Assembly (NCBI GenBank): GCA_013140935.1
Contig: JABFSD010000583.1
Location: forward strand, 1-14,384
Origin: Acidobacteriota bacterium
GTDB taxonomy: Bacteria; Acidobacteriota; Blastocatellia; RBC074
DNA: 14,384 nucleotides
Direction of reading: 5' to 3'
In this document: positions 1-8,477 of the stretch, piece by piece
How the letters are laid out: each line of letters starts with the position of its first letter
How positions within the stretch are numbered: position 1 is the first letter of the stretch
Made by a program: the position numbers and the translations under genes
The notes under the pieces: model-generated
Seen by the model: the letters and a program-made list of their open reading frames with translations, nothing else
Database searches by the model: none
What the model was told of the DNA's origin: nothing

Positions 1-1272
1 TTGGTGACGTTGACGCTGCTCAACCTGCTCAATTACGTAGACCGTTACATCTTTGCCGCGCTGATTCCTTACATCAAAGCCGACACCGGTTACGACGACG
101 CGCAACTCGGTTGGGTCGGCAGCGCCTTTACCATCATTTACACCGTCTGTTCTCCGCTCTTCGGCTATCTCGGCGACCGTTATCGGCGCGGACGCCTCGT
201 CGCTTTCGGCATAGTCATCTGGAGCCTCGCCACCGCCGCCGCAGGCATCGCTACAAATTTTATTCAACTGCTGCTCTCACGTTCTGCCGTAGGCATCGGC
301 GAAGCCAACTACGCCACGATTGCACCTGGCTTGCTGTCAGACTTTTTCATCAAGGCGCGACGCGGATTGGTGATGAGCATCTTCTTCGCAGCCATTCCCG
401 TCGGCACGGCCATCGGCTATTTGAGCGGTGGCTATCTAGGCGCACCCGAACGCATGGGCTGGCGGCATACGTTGTTTTTAGTAGGGCTGCCCGGCCTGCT
501 GACCGCCTTCGCCGCGTGGTTCATGCGCGAACCTACGCGCGGCGCAATGGATGACGAAGCCACCGGACAAACGCCTTTGGGCTGGTGGGAAAGCAACAAA
601 GTGCTGCTCGCCAATCGTGGTTACGTATTCGCCTCGTTGGGTTACGCAGCGAGTACTTTTGCGTTAGGTGCGCTCGTGTTCTGGGCACCCGAATGGTTGA
701 AGAGCGATAAAGGACTCAATGCCGAACAAGCCAACAGCGTACTCGCACTCTGCGCCATCGTCGGCGGCTTTCTCGGTACGATGCTCGGCGGCGTCATCGG
801 CGACTGGCTGGGCAAACGCATCAAGGGCGCTTACTTCTGGGTCTGCGCCGCGAGTTGCATATTGGCTGCGCCCTTCGCGTTTGCGGCTGTCATCGCGCAA
901 GATCGCATTACGCTGACCATCAACATCTTCATTAGCATGACGCTGGTCTTCATCGGCAACGGCCCCGTGAACGCCTTGCTCGTCAATCTCGTACCGGCCT
1001 ATTTACGCACCAGCGCATTGGGCCTGGTCGTCGTCATCATTCACGTATTGGGCGACGGCATTTCGTTATCGCTGGTCGGCATCGTCTCTACGTGGTTGAA
1101 AGAACATCAGGCCGCGCTGCCTGGCTTCGCGGTAAGCATCGGCAACCTGAGCGGACTCAACCCGGGTACGCAAACACTCTCGATGGCCTTGCTGATTATG
1201 CCCCTCGCCTTGCTGGTAGGCGGCGTGCTTTATTTGTGGGGCTTGCGCACGAAAGAAGGGCAACAAGTTTGA
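1..1272 (+). CDS. Spinster-like MFS transporter, 5' end cut by window edge
   Basis: Polytopic inner-membrane permease of the major facilitator superfamily; the substrate cannot be read from sequence. The visible 423 residues open inside the first transmembrane helix with a NYVDRYIFA stretch typical of Spinster-like MFS proteins. An MFS motif-A-like loop follows (GYLGDRYRRGR, residues 55-65). An acidic/glycine segment (GIGEANYATIAPG, about 94-106) and a second-half motif-A-like loop (GGVIGDWLGKRIKG) are also visible, with about 12 hydrophobic helices in all. The first codon in the window is TTG. Because family members normally carry a short cytoplasmic tail before this helix, I think it encodes leucine and the real start lies upstream. 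The gene ends with TGA at 1270-1272, almost touching the next gene, so the two are probably co-transcribed. Confidence 0.88.
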   Translation: MVTLTLLNLLNYVDRYIFAALIPYIKADTGYDDAQLGWVGSAFTIIYTVCSPLFGYLGDRYRRGRLVAFGIVIWSLATAAAGIATNFIQLLLSRSAVGIGEANYATIAPGLLSDFFIKARRGLVMSIFFAAIPVGTAIGYLSGGYLGAPERMGWRHTLFLVGLPGLLTAFAAWFMREPTRGAMDDEATGQTPLGWWESNKVLLANRGYVFASLGYAASTFALGALVFWAPEWLKSDKGLNAEQANSVLALCAIVGGFLGTMLGGVIGDWLGKRIKGAYFWVCAASCILAAPFAFAAVIAQDRITLTINIFISMTLVFIGNGPVNALLVNLVPAYLRTSALGLVVVIIHVLGDGISLSLVGIVSTWLKEHQAALPGFAVSIGNLSGLNPGTQTLSMALLIMPLALLVGGVLYLWGLRTKEGQQV

Positions 1273-1273
1273 T

Positions 1274-3613
1274 TTGGTGCTTATGCTCGAACTCGTTTTC
1301 TTTTGCCTGATGTGGTCGCAAGCGCCCTCCGACTTGCAACGCGCCCAATCGCTTTTCGATCAGCGGCGTTACGTCGAAGCCGCGCAACTCGCGCAAGCCG
1401 TACGCACTGCCACCCCTGAAAACAACGCCGCATGGAAACTCGCCGGACTCTCGTTGCAACTCGCGCAACAATTGCCGCAAGCCGCCCACGAATTCAACAG
1501 CGCCGTGCAACGCTTTCCCGCAGACGCCGAGTTGTGGTTTTTCTTCGCGCGCGTGCTTTACCTGCAATCGTCCCTCAAGCCCGCCGAGCAAGCGGCTGAA
1601 CGCGCGCTGTCGTTGCGAAGCGATTACGGCGACGCTCATACGCAACTGGCGTTGATCGTTGATGCCTTGAACGAACCCGAACGCGCGCTCAATCACTATC
1701 GCCGTGCCATTGCGCTAAACCGCAGGGCGAAACAACCGAACACGATTGCGCTCAGTTACGCCAGCCAGTTGCTTGAAAAACGCAGTGAATACACTGAGGC
1801 GTTGTTCTATGTGAATGAAGCCTTGCAACTGAATGCGAAATCCAGCGCGCTGTGGCTCGCGCGCGGACGGCTGCACGAAAAGCGCGGTGAATTTGCCGAA
1901 GCGATCAAGGCGTGCGAACAAGCCATCGCGCTCGACGGCAACGCGCAAGCCCGCAGCCTGTTGGCGCGTTTGCGTTCAGGCGCTGCGGCTAACAAAACCA
2001 CGACTGGCAATACAAATGCCCTGCCTCTTTTGGCCTTCCGTAATGTCGCACAACAAGCCAAATTAAATTTCACGTTGAACAACGGCGCAACGCCGCGCAA
2101 ATACCAAATCGAAACGATGACCGGCGGCTTGGCGGCTTTCGATTACGACAACGACGGCTGGACGGATATTTATTTCGTGAACGGTGCGGAACTGCCTGCG
2201 CTGGAAAAGACCGATTCGCCATTCTGGAATCGGCTTTTTCGCAACAACCACGACGGCACGTTCAGCGACGTGACTGAGAAAGCGGGCGTGAAAGGCGCGG
2301 GCTTTGCGATGGGTGCGGCAGTGGGCGATTACGACAACGACGGCGATCAGGATTTATTCGTCGCCGGAGTCCATCGCAATCAACTGTTCCGCAATGAAGG
2401 CAACGGACGCTTCAGCGATCAGTCATCGGCGTTGCGCAGCACGTACAAAAACGCATGGAGCGTCTCAGCCGCTTGGCTCGATTATGACAACGACGGCGAC
2501 TTAGATTTATTCGTCGTGAACTATTGCGAATGGAATCCGCAGATTGATCCCGTGTGCGGCGCGGACAAGCCCGGCTGGCGCACTTACTGTTTCCCTGATC
2601 GTTATCAAGGCCAACCGAACCAACTCTTTCGCAATAACGGCAACAGCGTGTTTGAAGATGTTTCAACCGCAAGCGGCATCGCACAACACATCGGCAAAGG
2701 CATGGGCGTGAGCATTGCTGATTACGACGATGACGGATGGATGGATGTTTTCGTAGCCAACGATACGCTGCCCAACTTTCTCTTTCGCAACACCGGCAAA
2801 GGCGCGTTTGAAGAAGTCGCTTTCACTGCGGGCGTAGCCGTCAACGACAACGGACGCCCGGTGTCGAGCATGGGCACGGACTTTCGCGATTACGATAACG
2901 ACGGTTTGCCCGACCTGATCTTTTCGGCACTGGAAGGCGAAACCTATCCGCTGTTTCGCAACGCGGGCAAAGGTTTTTTCACCGACGTGACATGGGCGAG
3001 CGGCTTGGGCCAGGCTACGATCAAACGCAGCGGTTGGGGACTGGGGCTATTCGATTTCAACAACGACGGCTGGAAGGATTTGTTCACCGTCAACGCCCAC
3101 GTTAACGACAACATCGAGTTGTATAACCAACAAACCTATCGCCAACCGAACAGCCTTTTCGCCAATCGCGGCAACGGCACGTTTGTTGAAGTGAACGCTT
3201 TTGCCAACAAAGCAGCGCATCGCGGCTGCGCGTTTGCCGACTTCGACAACGATGGACGGTTGGACATCGTGACGACCGCGCTAAACGAACCGGCGGAATT
3301 GTGGCGAAACGAATCGGCGCGCGAGCAGCATTGGTTGGCTATCAAATTGGTTGGCGTAAAAAGCAATCGCGACGGCATCGGTGCGAAACTCAAGCTGACC
3401 GATGACACGGGTCGCGTGCAATTCAATCAGGTGACGACGAGTGTGGGGTACGCTTCGGCGAGTTCCGGCTTGGCGCATTTCGGATTGGGCAAAGTGGCAA
3501 AGGTGAAACAGCTTGAGATTCGTTGGCCGAACGGAATTTCGCAGACGTTGCGCGAGGTAAAAGCCGACCGCGTGCTGACCGTACGTGAGGAAGACAACCG
3601 CGCTGTCAAGTAG
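1274..3613 (+). CDS. CRTAC1-type protein: TPR repeats, VCBS/FG-GAP repeats, ASPIC/UnbV domain
   Basis: 779-residue, probably exported protein of unknown exact role. A short hydrophobic N-terminus (LELVFFCLMWSQA) resembles a minimal signal sequence. TPR-like helical repeats occupy about residues 18-235. Seven calcium-loop motifs of the FG-GAP/VCBS type follow (DYDNDG at about 290, 353, 404 and 540; DYDDDG at 483; DFNNDG at 594; DFDNDG at 657), each inside a beta-propeller blade pattern such as LFRNNHDGTFSDVT. The C-terminus (about 686-770) is an ASPIC/UnbV domain ending in the IRWPNGISQTL signature. The start is uncertain: TTG at 1274, GTG at 1277 and ATG at 1283 are all in frame, and a GAAGGG element at 1255-1260 is the only SD-like sequence. 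Family knowledge points to extracellular binding or adhesion. Adjacency to the MFS gene suggests a shared transcript. Confidence 0.88.
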   Translation: MVLMLELVFFCLMWSQAPSDLQRAQSLFDQRRYVEAAQLAQAVRTATPENNAAWKLAGLSLQLAQQLPQAAHEFNSAVQRFPADAELWFFFARVLYLQSSLKPAEQAAERALSLRSDYGDAHTQLALIVDALNEPERALNHYRRAIALNRRAKQPNTIALSYASQLLEKRSEYTEALFYVNEALQLNAKSSALWLARGRLHEKRGEFAEAIKACEQAIALDGNAQARSLLARLRSGAAANKTTTGNTNALPLLAFRNVAQQAKLNFTLNNGATPRKYQIETMTGGLAAFDYDNDGWTDIYFVNGAELPALEKTDSPFWNRLFRNNHDGTFSDVTEKAGVKGAGFAMGAAVGDYDNDGDQDLFVAGVHRNQLFRNEGNGRFSDQSSALRSTYKNAWSVSAAWLDYDNDGDLDLFVVNYCEWNPQIDPVCGADKPGWRTYCFPDRYQGQPNQLFRNNGNSVFEDVSTASGIAQHIGKGMGVSIADYDDDGWMDVFVANDTLPNFLFRNTGKGAFEEVAFTAGVAVNDNGRPVSSMGTDFRDYDNDGLPDLIFSALEGETYPLFRNAGKGFFTDVTWASGLGQATIKRSGWGLGLFDFNNDGWKDLFTVNAHVNDNIELYNQQTYRQPNSLFANRGNGTFVEVNAFANKAAHRGCAFADFDNDGRLDIVTTALNEPAELWRNESAREQHWLAIKLVGVKSNRDGIGAKLKLTDDTGRVQFNQVTTSVGYASASSGLAHFGLGKVAKVKQLEIRWPNGISQTLREVKADRVLTVREEDNRAVK

Positions 3614-3619
3614 TGCAGA

Positions 3620-4645
3620 TTAACGCGCAGCCTCATTTGATTGGCTGTTCGCGTTGATTTGTAACCAATTGAGCAAGTCGTCTTTGGTCGTGAAAAAGAG
3701 CAAGGCTTCGCTCAGGTTTTCCAGTTGCTCCGTCACCAACGCACGAATCCGCTCATCGAGTTCCGCTCCCAAAATTCCGAAGCGACGATGAAGTTGACGC
3801 AAGGCTAATTTTGCCGCTTCGCGCTGCTCACCAATTTGCTCGCCTATTTGCTTACCGCGTTCTTCACCTCTTTGTTCGCCTTCTTTAATCCATACTTCAG
3901 CTACACTTCTCATAATTTCTTCCAATTGTTCGGGGAACGCAGCGTCCACCTCTGGTTTAATGGTTTCCGGCTTCAGCACGGTTTTCGCACCGAGCAAGTA
4001 TTTCAAGATGGTCTTGATATAGCCCATCACGAGACGTTTGGGCAACCCTTTAGCCGCCGCGAAAATCTCGCGCAAGCGTTGCGGCAATTCCGCGCTAGCG
4101 ACGTATTTCAACGCCAGCAAGCCCGCCCGCAAGCGCGCTCCACCCCGATTGATTTCGAGCTTCGACAGATCGCAGACGTGATACTGAAACCCCGGCAGGT
4201 ATTCGCGCAGCATTTCAAGTCCCGTGAAATCGCACAGTGATTGAAAGTTACGGTTCGCCTTCCAGCTTGCGGTGCCATGATAGAACACGATGGGAAAAAC
4301 CAGCGGCAACGGCTTCGTACGCTTACCTAAAAAAGGCCGCCAGATTTGCGCCAGATAAACGAGCAACTGCAAGGCGACGAATTCGTCCGGCTTACTTTTG
4401 TGTTCAAGCAAGAGGTATATGAAAACCGCGCGGCCTTGTTTCAAACGCACACGCAACAGCAGGTCGGAAAAATACTGGCGCAACTCTTCGTCAATGAAAC
4501 TTTCCTTGACGATGGTCAGGCGGGTCAGGTCAAGCTGGGCGACAAAGGCTTCAGGCAAATAATGGCGCACGAAATCTGCGGCGGTTTCGCGTTGCGAGAA
4601 CAACTCCTTGAAAAAGCGGTCGTGCGGATTGGGAATTTCGACCAT
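3620..4645 (-). CDS. Rpn-family recombination-promoting nuclease / PD-(D/E)XK protein
   Basis: 341-residue protein of the Rpn / putative-transposase (PDDEXK) family. These are metal-dependent DNA endonucleases related to E. coli RpnA, linked to RecA-independent recombination and possibly to phage defence. The N-terminus NPHDRFFKELFS (6-17) is the family hallmark. The nuclease core shows SDLLLRV (D61) and LLLEHKSK (E81-x-K83), the expected catalytic D...ExK, followed by VFPIVFYHG. The C-terminal third holds a hydrophilic Gly/Glu/Gln/Arg repeat and a helical tail. I place the start at the ATG at 4645, not at an upstream in-frame ATG at 4690, because the family begins at MVEIPNPHDRFF and the extra residues would overlap the terminator ahead of it. 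It converges on the CRTAC1-type gene with only 6 bases between stops. No good SD is visible. Confidence 0.85.
   Translation of the reverse strand: MVEIPNPHDRFFKELFSQRETAADFVRHYLPEAFVAQLDLTRLTIVKESFIDEELRQYFSDLLLRVRLKQGRAVFIYLLLEHKSKPDEFVALQLLVYLAQIWRPFLGKRTKPLPLVFPIVFYHGTASWKANRNFQSLCDFTGLEMLREYLPGFQYHVCDLSKLEINRGGARLRAGLLALKYVASAELPQRLREIFAAAKGLPKRLVMGYIKTILKYLLGAKTVLKPETIKPEVDAAFPEQLEEIMRSVAEVWIKEGEQRGEERGKQIGEQIGEQREAAKLALRQLHRRFGILGAELDERIRALVTEQLENLSEALLFFTTKDDLLNWLQINANSQSNEAAR
3622..3655 (+). terminator. possible terminator hairpin after the CRTAC1-type gene
   Basis: An 11-bp stem is formed by AACGCG+CAGCC (3622-3632) and GGCTG+CGCGTT (3643-3647 and 3650-3655), with a 10-nt loop and a 2-nt bulge. 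On the plus strand it is followed by GATTTG, a weak T-run. It begins 8 bases after the CRTAC1-type stop and overlaps the last codons of the convergent Rpn gene, so it could stop rightward transcription before it runs deep into that gene. The weak T-tract keeps confidence low. Confidence 0.35.
3821..3880 (-). repeat. five degenerate 12-bp units coding Gly-[Glu/Lys]-[Gln/Glu]-[Arg/Ile]
   Basis: Inside the Rpn gene, residues 256-275 read as five consecutive tetrapeptides: GEQR, GEER, GKQI, GEQI, GEQR. At DNA level these are imperfect 12-bp tandem units. The stretch links the nuclease domain to the C-terminal helical tail and is probably a charged helix or flexible linker. Rpn-family proteins often carry such charged repeats, and unit number could vary between strains. 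Confidence 0.6.
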
Positions 4646-4667
4646 AGCGTAGCGTCCCAATGAAAAC

Positions 4668-4699
4668 GGCCACGGCCTGCCGAGTGGCAAGCCGTAGCC
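4668..4699 (-). terminator. Rho-independent terminator after the TonB-receptor gene
   Basis: A 14-pair stem with two C-A mismatches and a 4-nt loop occupies 4668-4699. Arms begin GGCC and end GCC, with the inner pair set TGCC/GGCA. Read on the minus strand it is followed at once by GTTTTCAT, a short T-run. It starts about 27 bases past the receptor stop codon and lies ahead of the Rpn gene, so it should end the receptor transcript. The plus-strand side also has an A-rich flank, GGAAAAAA. Confidence 0.6.
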
Positions 4700-4725
4700 G
4701 GAAAAAATTCAGCCTACCGTTTTCG

Positions 4726-7700
4726 CTAGAACAGCAACTTGAAGCCAAGCTGCCAGAAGCGCGGGAAGTTGGATTGCCGCACGTTGTTCTTGTTGATCGA
4801 ACCGAATTCGGGATCAGTCGGCGTCGTGTTGTAAGCACGCTCGTCGTATTGCGGCGTGTTGAACAGGTTGTAGGCTTCAGCACGGAACTGGAATTTGAAT
4901 TTCTCGGTGAGACGGAAGGTCTTAGAGAAATTCAAATCAAGTTGTTCATAGCTGGGCCGACGCACTTTGTAATCACGCACCGCCGTCGTACGCGTGGTGA
5001 ACGGTTCACGAATGATGAACGACGGAGCCGTGCAACCCGCCGCGACCGAATACGCCAACAAGACCGGTACTAAACGGCCTTGCGCATCGCGGTTGTAAGT
5101 GGTCACGCCGCCGGTCGTCGTCGTGGCGTATTGCGCTACGCAGGGACGTACGCCCTGAAAGAACTGCACGCCGTTGACGAAACGCTTGCGGTCAACCTGA
5201 TTGTAATTCGGGTCAACGACATCTACGTTGGCGGGCAATTGCCAGGGGCGGCCTGAGTTGAAGATATACAAGCCGGATGCCTGCCAACCGCCGACCAGAA
5301 TGTCAGCCCACTTGTTCGCGCCGCTCAGGAACTTGCGGCCTTTGCCGAAAGGCAATTCCCATACGCCCGAAGTCGTGAAGCGATGCGGACGGTCAGAGAA
5401 CGCCAGACTGTGGTTCTTAATTTTGGCGATGTCGTCAATGTAAGAAGCCGTGCTGTCTTGCGTGCCCGGTTGTTGAATCGCTTCTTCGATGGTTTTTGAA
5501 AACGTATAGGTTCCGCTGACTGACAGGCCGCGCGAGAACCGTTTATTGACCATCGTCTGGAACGAGTTGTACCAGACTTTGCCTTCATTCAGTTCGAGCG
5601 CCGTGATGCCGCCGAATTGCGGGAAGGGGCGGCTTAATTCAAAGCGGCTCAACGTGGCGCTGGTGAAGCGCGCGCCGCTGAAACCGGCTACGCCTTGGAA
5701 GGGGTTCGGCAACAGTTCGTCGCAAACAGCACGATTGCCGCCTTTAGTCACGTCGCAACGGTCGCGGAACGCGAGACTCGGTTCATTGATGCCGCCGTAT
5801 GCCGATTGCGCGTCATAGGTGTGGCTGCCGACGTAACTGACTTCCGCCGCGATATTCCACGGCAGTTGCCGTTGAATGCCCAACGAATAGTTATCCACTT
5901 TCGGTACGATGAAAGTGGTGTTGGAATAGCTGAAGCCTAAGCCTAAAAAGGTTTCGGCTCCGACGCTGCTGCCGCCCGGGCGCAATACGCCCTGGGGAAA
6001 AGGATTCGCCAGTGAATTAGCGATGGGAGTGCGGTTGCTGTCATTCGAAGCCACGAAAGGCGTTTGCACGCTGAACCCGTTGTTCGGATAACCAGGCGCT
6101 CCCACCGGATTGACGTAATAGCGTCCGTAACCGCCACGCACTACAGTCTTGTCGGTCAGCTTGTAGGCAAAACCGATACGCGGTTGGAAGTTGTTATTGT
6201 CTCGGTTGACGGCTGCCTGCCCGTCTTTGGCGAAGCCCAAGCCGCCGAGGATTTGGTTGCCGTTGATCAGCTTGGTGCGATCAATGCGCGCGTTGGCCGG
6301 ATTGACCGTCGTCGTATCGAAGCCGAAGTTGATGCGGTTATAACGCTCAACACCGGGGTTATTGAAATCCCAACGCACGCCGAAATTGAGCGTCAGCTTG
6401 CGCGAGATTTTCCAGTCGTCCTGAAACCACGGCGCGTAATACTTAGCCATGTAAATCGGGAAAACGTTGTTATCAATGTTGCCGCCGATTGGCGCGCCGA
6501 TTAAAGCGGAAGCGATGGAACTGCCGCTGAGCACGTCGGCGCGATTGAAGATTTCCTGTGTGAAGGTGCGGTCAAACGTGAGGCGTAAGCCCGCATTGGC
6601 AGCGTTCTGACGCGCGTACTGTTGATAGCGAATGTCTGCGCCAAAGCGCAGCGAGTGAGTGCCTTTCGCTACTGACAGGTTGGGTTGCACGCTGTAAACA
6701 TTCGTGACTTCACGTCCGAACGTTCCGCGTCCGAGATTGATGAAATCGCTGAACTCGAAACGTGGAAACATCTTGACCGGCAACTGACTAATTAGCCCCG
6801 AAGGGAAGCCCAGTTGCGACGCGTCGTAACCAAGGCCGTCCTGGAAGCGGGATTCTTCGATGTAACGGTTGGACGAAACACGCAGGTTGAACACCGTTGT
6901 GCTGCTGATCGTGCGCACCCAATCGGCGACGCCCGTGTAATTGACGCGGTTGAGCGGCAACTGGCCGTCTTGCGCGGGGCCTTCGGTGATGCCGTTCGTC
7001 CAGCGGATTTCGGCGCGGTTGTTATAGCCATAGCGGAAAAAGATTTTGTCTTTTTCGCCGAAGTTTTGATCTATCTTGAAAATCCAGTTTTTGAATTTGT
7101 CGTTGGCAATGTTAGGAATGTCGGCGAAGTTGTTGCGCCACGGGTCGCCCGTTACCGGCGTCGTATTCGCTTTCGGATAGAGCGCCATCAGCTTTTGCGC
7201 AATCGGGTTGATGCGATTCGGGCAGATGACGTTCAACACGCCGTTGCAGCTAAATTGCTGCCGCGTGTTGTTGTTGGCCGCATTGGCGCTGAGCGGATCA
7301 AAGATTCTGATCTGCTGTCCCGCTGCGGTTTTGTATTGCGTGAAATCGCCCGTGCGGAAAGCATCCGTCGGGACGGTGATGACCTGCGGATTCGGCGTGC
7401 CTTCACGATAGCCTTCATAGTTGAACAGGAAGAAGGTCTTGTCGCGTCCGTTGTAAATTTTCGGAATCCACACCGGGCCGCTGATTACGCCGCCGTATTG
7501 ATCGAGGAAGTGTTCAGCCTTTTCGAGCGTGCCGTCGGCCTTGCGGAAGCGACCGGCGGGCAGGTTGCGGAAGTTCGAGAACAGATAGTTCGAGTCGAGC
7601 CAGTTGCGGCGATAGAACTCATAGAGCGAACCGTGGAACTGGTTGCCGCCCGATTTGATTTGCACGTTCACGACGCCGCCCGCACTGCGGCCATATTGCG

Positions 7701-8385
7701 CGTCGTAACTGTTCGTGATGATTTTGAATTCGCCCACCGCGTCTACCGGCGGAACGTAAGCCAGGTTGTTGCCGCCCTGAATTGAATTATTCGGTGCGCC
7801 GTCGAGCAAAAATTCATTGCTGCGATTGAGGCCGCCGTTGATTGACCAGTCGGCGATGGCTCCGTTGTCGAAGGGGCGTTGATAAATTGCGGGGCCGTTA
7901 AACGTGATGCCCGGCGTCAGGGTCGCCAGCATGAACGGATTGCGCGCGTTGAGCGGCAATTCGACGATGCGGCGGTTTTCGATGACGTTGCCGCGATCCG
8001 CCTTGGCTTCTTCGAGCAAAGGCGCATCGGCGGTGATGGTGACGGTTTCGCTGGCCGCGCCGACTTCAAGCGTGATGTCAATCGTCGCGTTTTGTCCGAC
8101 CTGCAATTCCTGATTGTCGCGTTGATATTTTTTGAAGCCGTTGGCTTCGACCGTGAAGGTGTAAAGACCAGGTTTCAGAAAAGGCACTTTGTATGAGCCT
8201 TCTGCGTTGGTCGTTACGGTCGCGGTTTCGTTGGTGCTCGTGTTACGAACGGTAATGGTGGCATTGGCTACCGCCGCCCCAGCCGGGTCGGCTACGCGCC
8301 CTGTGACGTTGGCGCGAAATTCCTGTGCTAATCCGCTGACAGAGCAGAGCAGCAGAGCAATGGATAGTAGCAATAACTTCTTCAT
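4726..8385 (-). CDS. Oar-like TonB-dependent receptor with carboxypeptidase-regulatory-like domain
   Basis: 1,219-residue outer-membrane receptor. It starts with a signal peptide (KKLLLLSIALLLCSVSGLA, cleavage near residue 20/21). A carboxypeptidase-regulatory-like Ig-fold domain follows (about 24-105: VTGRVADPAGAAVANATITV ... GSYKVPFLKPGLYTFTV). Next is a plug domain (about 130-245) with ELPLNARNPFMLATLTPGI, LLDGAPNN and EFKIITNSYDAQYGRSAGGVV. A long beta-barrel completes the protein and ends in a terminal Phe (FWQLGFKLLF). This architecture, like myxobacterial Oar, is heavily expanded in Acidobacteriota. Ligands are mostly unknown and glycans or peptides are the usual guess. A strong AAGGAG lies 5 nt before the ATG, supporting the start. 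It lies 92 bp downstream of the preceding same-strand gene and has its own terminator, so it may be a separate unit or a read-through gene. Confidence 0.95.
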   Translation of the reverse strand: MKKLLLLSIALLLCSVSGLAQEFRANVTGRVADPAGAAVANATITVRNTSTNETATVTTNAEGSYKVPFLKPGLYTFTVEANGFKKYQRDNQELQVGQNATIDITLEVGAASETVTITADAPLLEEAKADRGNVIENRRIVELPLNARNPFMLATLTPGITFNGPAIYQRPFDNGAIADWSINGGLNRSNEFLLDGAPNNSIQGGNNLAYVPPVDAVGEFKIITNSYDAQYGRSAGGVVNVQIKSGGNQFHGSLYEFYRRNWLDSNYLFSNFRNLPAGRFRKADGTLEKAEHFLDQYGGVISGPVWIPKIYNGRDKTFFLFNYEGYREGTPNPQVITVPTDAFRTGDFTQYKTAAGQQIRIFDPLSANAANNNTRQQFSCNGVLNVICPNRINPIAQKLMALYPKANTTPVTGDPWRNNFADIPNIANDKFKNWIFKIDQNFGEKDKIFFRYGYNNRAEIRWTNGITEGPAQDGQLPLNRVNYTGVADWVRTISSTTVFNLRVSSNRYIEESRFQDGLGYDASQLGFPSGLISQLPVKMFPRFEFSDFINLGRGTFGREVTNVYSVQPNLSVAKGTHSLRFGADIRYQQYARQNAANAGLRLTFDRTFTQEIFNRADVLSGSSIASALIGAPIGGNIDNNVFPIYMAKYYAPWFQDDWKISRKLTLNFGVRWDFNNPGVERYNRINFGFDTTTVNPANARIDRTKLINGNQILGGLGFAKDGQAAVNRDNNNFQPRIGFAYKLTDKTVVRGGYGRYYVNPVGAPGYPNNGFSVQTPFVASNDSNRTPIANSLANPFPQGVLRPGGSSVGAETFLGLGFSYSNTTFIVPKVDNYSLGIQRQLPWNIAAEVSYVGSHTYDAQSAYGGINEPSLAFRDRCDVTKGGNRAVCDELLPNPFQGVAGFSGARFTSATLSRFELSRPFPQFGGITALELNEGKVWYNSFQTMVNKRFSRGLSVSGTYTFSKTIEEAIQQPGTQDSTASYIDDIAKIKNHSLAFSDRPHRFTTSGVWELPFGKGRKFLSGANKWADILVGGWQASGLYIFNSGRPWQLPANVDVVDPNYNQVDRKRFVNGVQFFQGVRPCVAQYATTTTGGVTTYNRDAQGRLVPVLLAYSVAAGCTAPSFIIREPFTTRTTAVRDYKVRRPSYEQLDLNFSKTFRLTEKFKFQFRAEAYNLFNTPQYDERAYNTTPTDPEFGSINKNNVRQSNFPRFWQLGFKLLF

Positions 8386-8390
8386 CGCAT

Positions 8391-8396
8391 CTCCTT
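8391..8396 (-). promoter_or_regulatory. ribosome binding site of the TonB-receptor gene
   Basis: AAGGAG on the minus strand, 5 nt upstream of the ATG at 8385. It is among the best SD sequences in the window and fixes the start. The 92 bp between this gene and the methyltransferase-like gene show no convincing -35/-10 pair or terminator hairpin by eye. Confidence 0.8.
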
Positions 8397-8477
8397 AAAG
8401 ATTGAGTGGTTGGCCGCATGGAGTTCACACGACCGTGGTTGATGGTAGTGATTGTTGCAAAGCTAGCGATGAAGTCT

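Noticed and set aside
3620..4645. Transposase of a mobile element
   Set aside because: Family members are often labelled putative transposase, but there are no terminal inverted repeats or target duplications around this gene and the motifs are those of a PD-(D/E)XK nuclease.
6814..7785. 323-residue plus-strand open frame opposite the TonB-receptor gene
   Set aside because: It lies wholly antisense to the well-supported receptor, has no domain-like motifs, and is rich in Val/Arg/Ala as expected for a mirror frame in GC-rich coding DNA.
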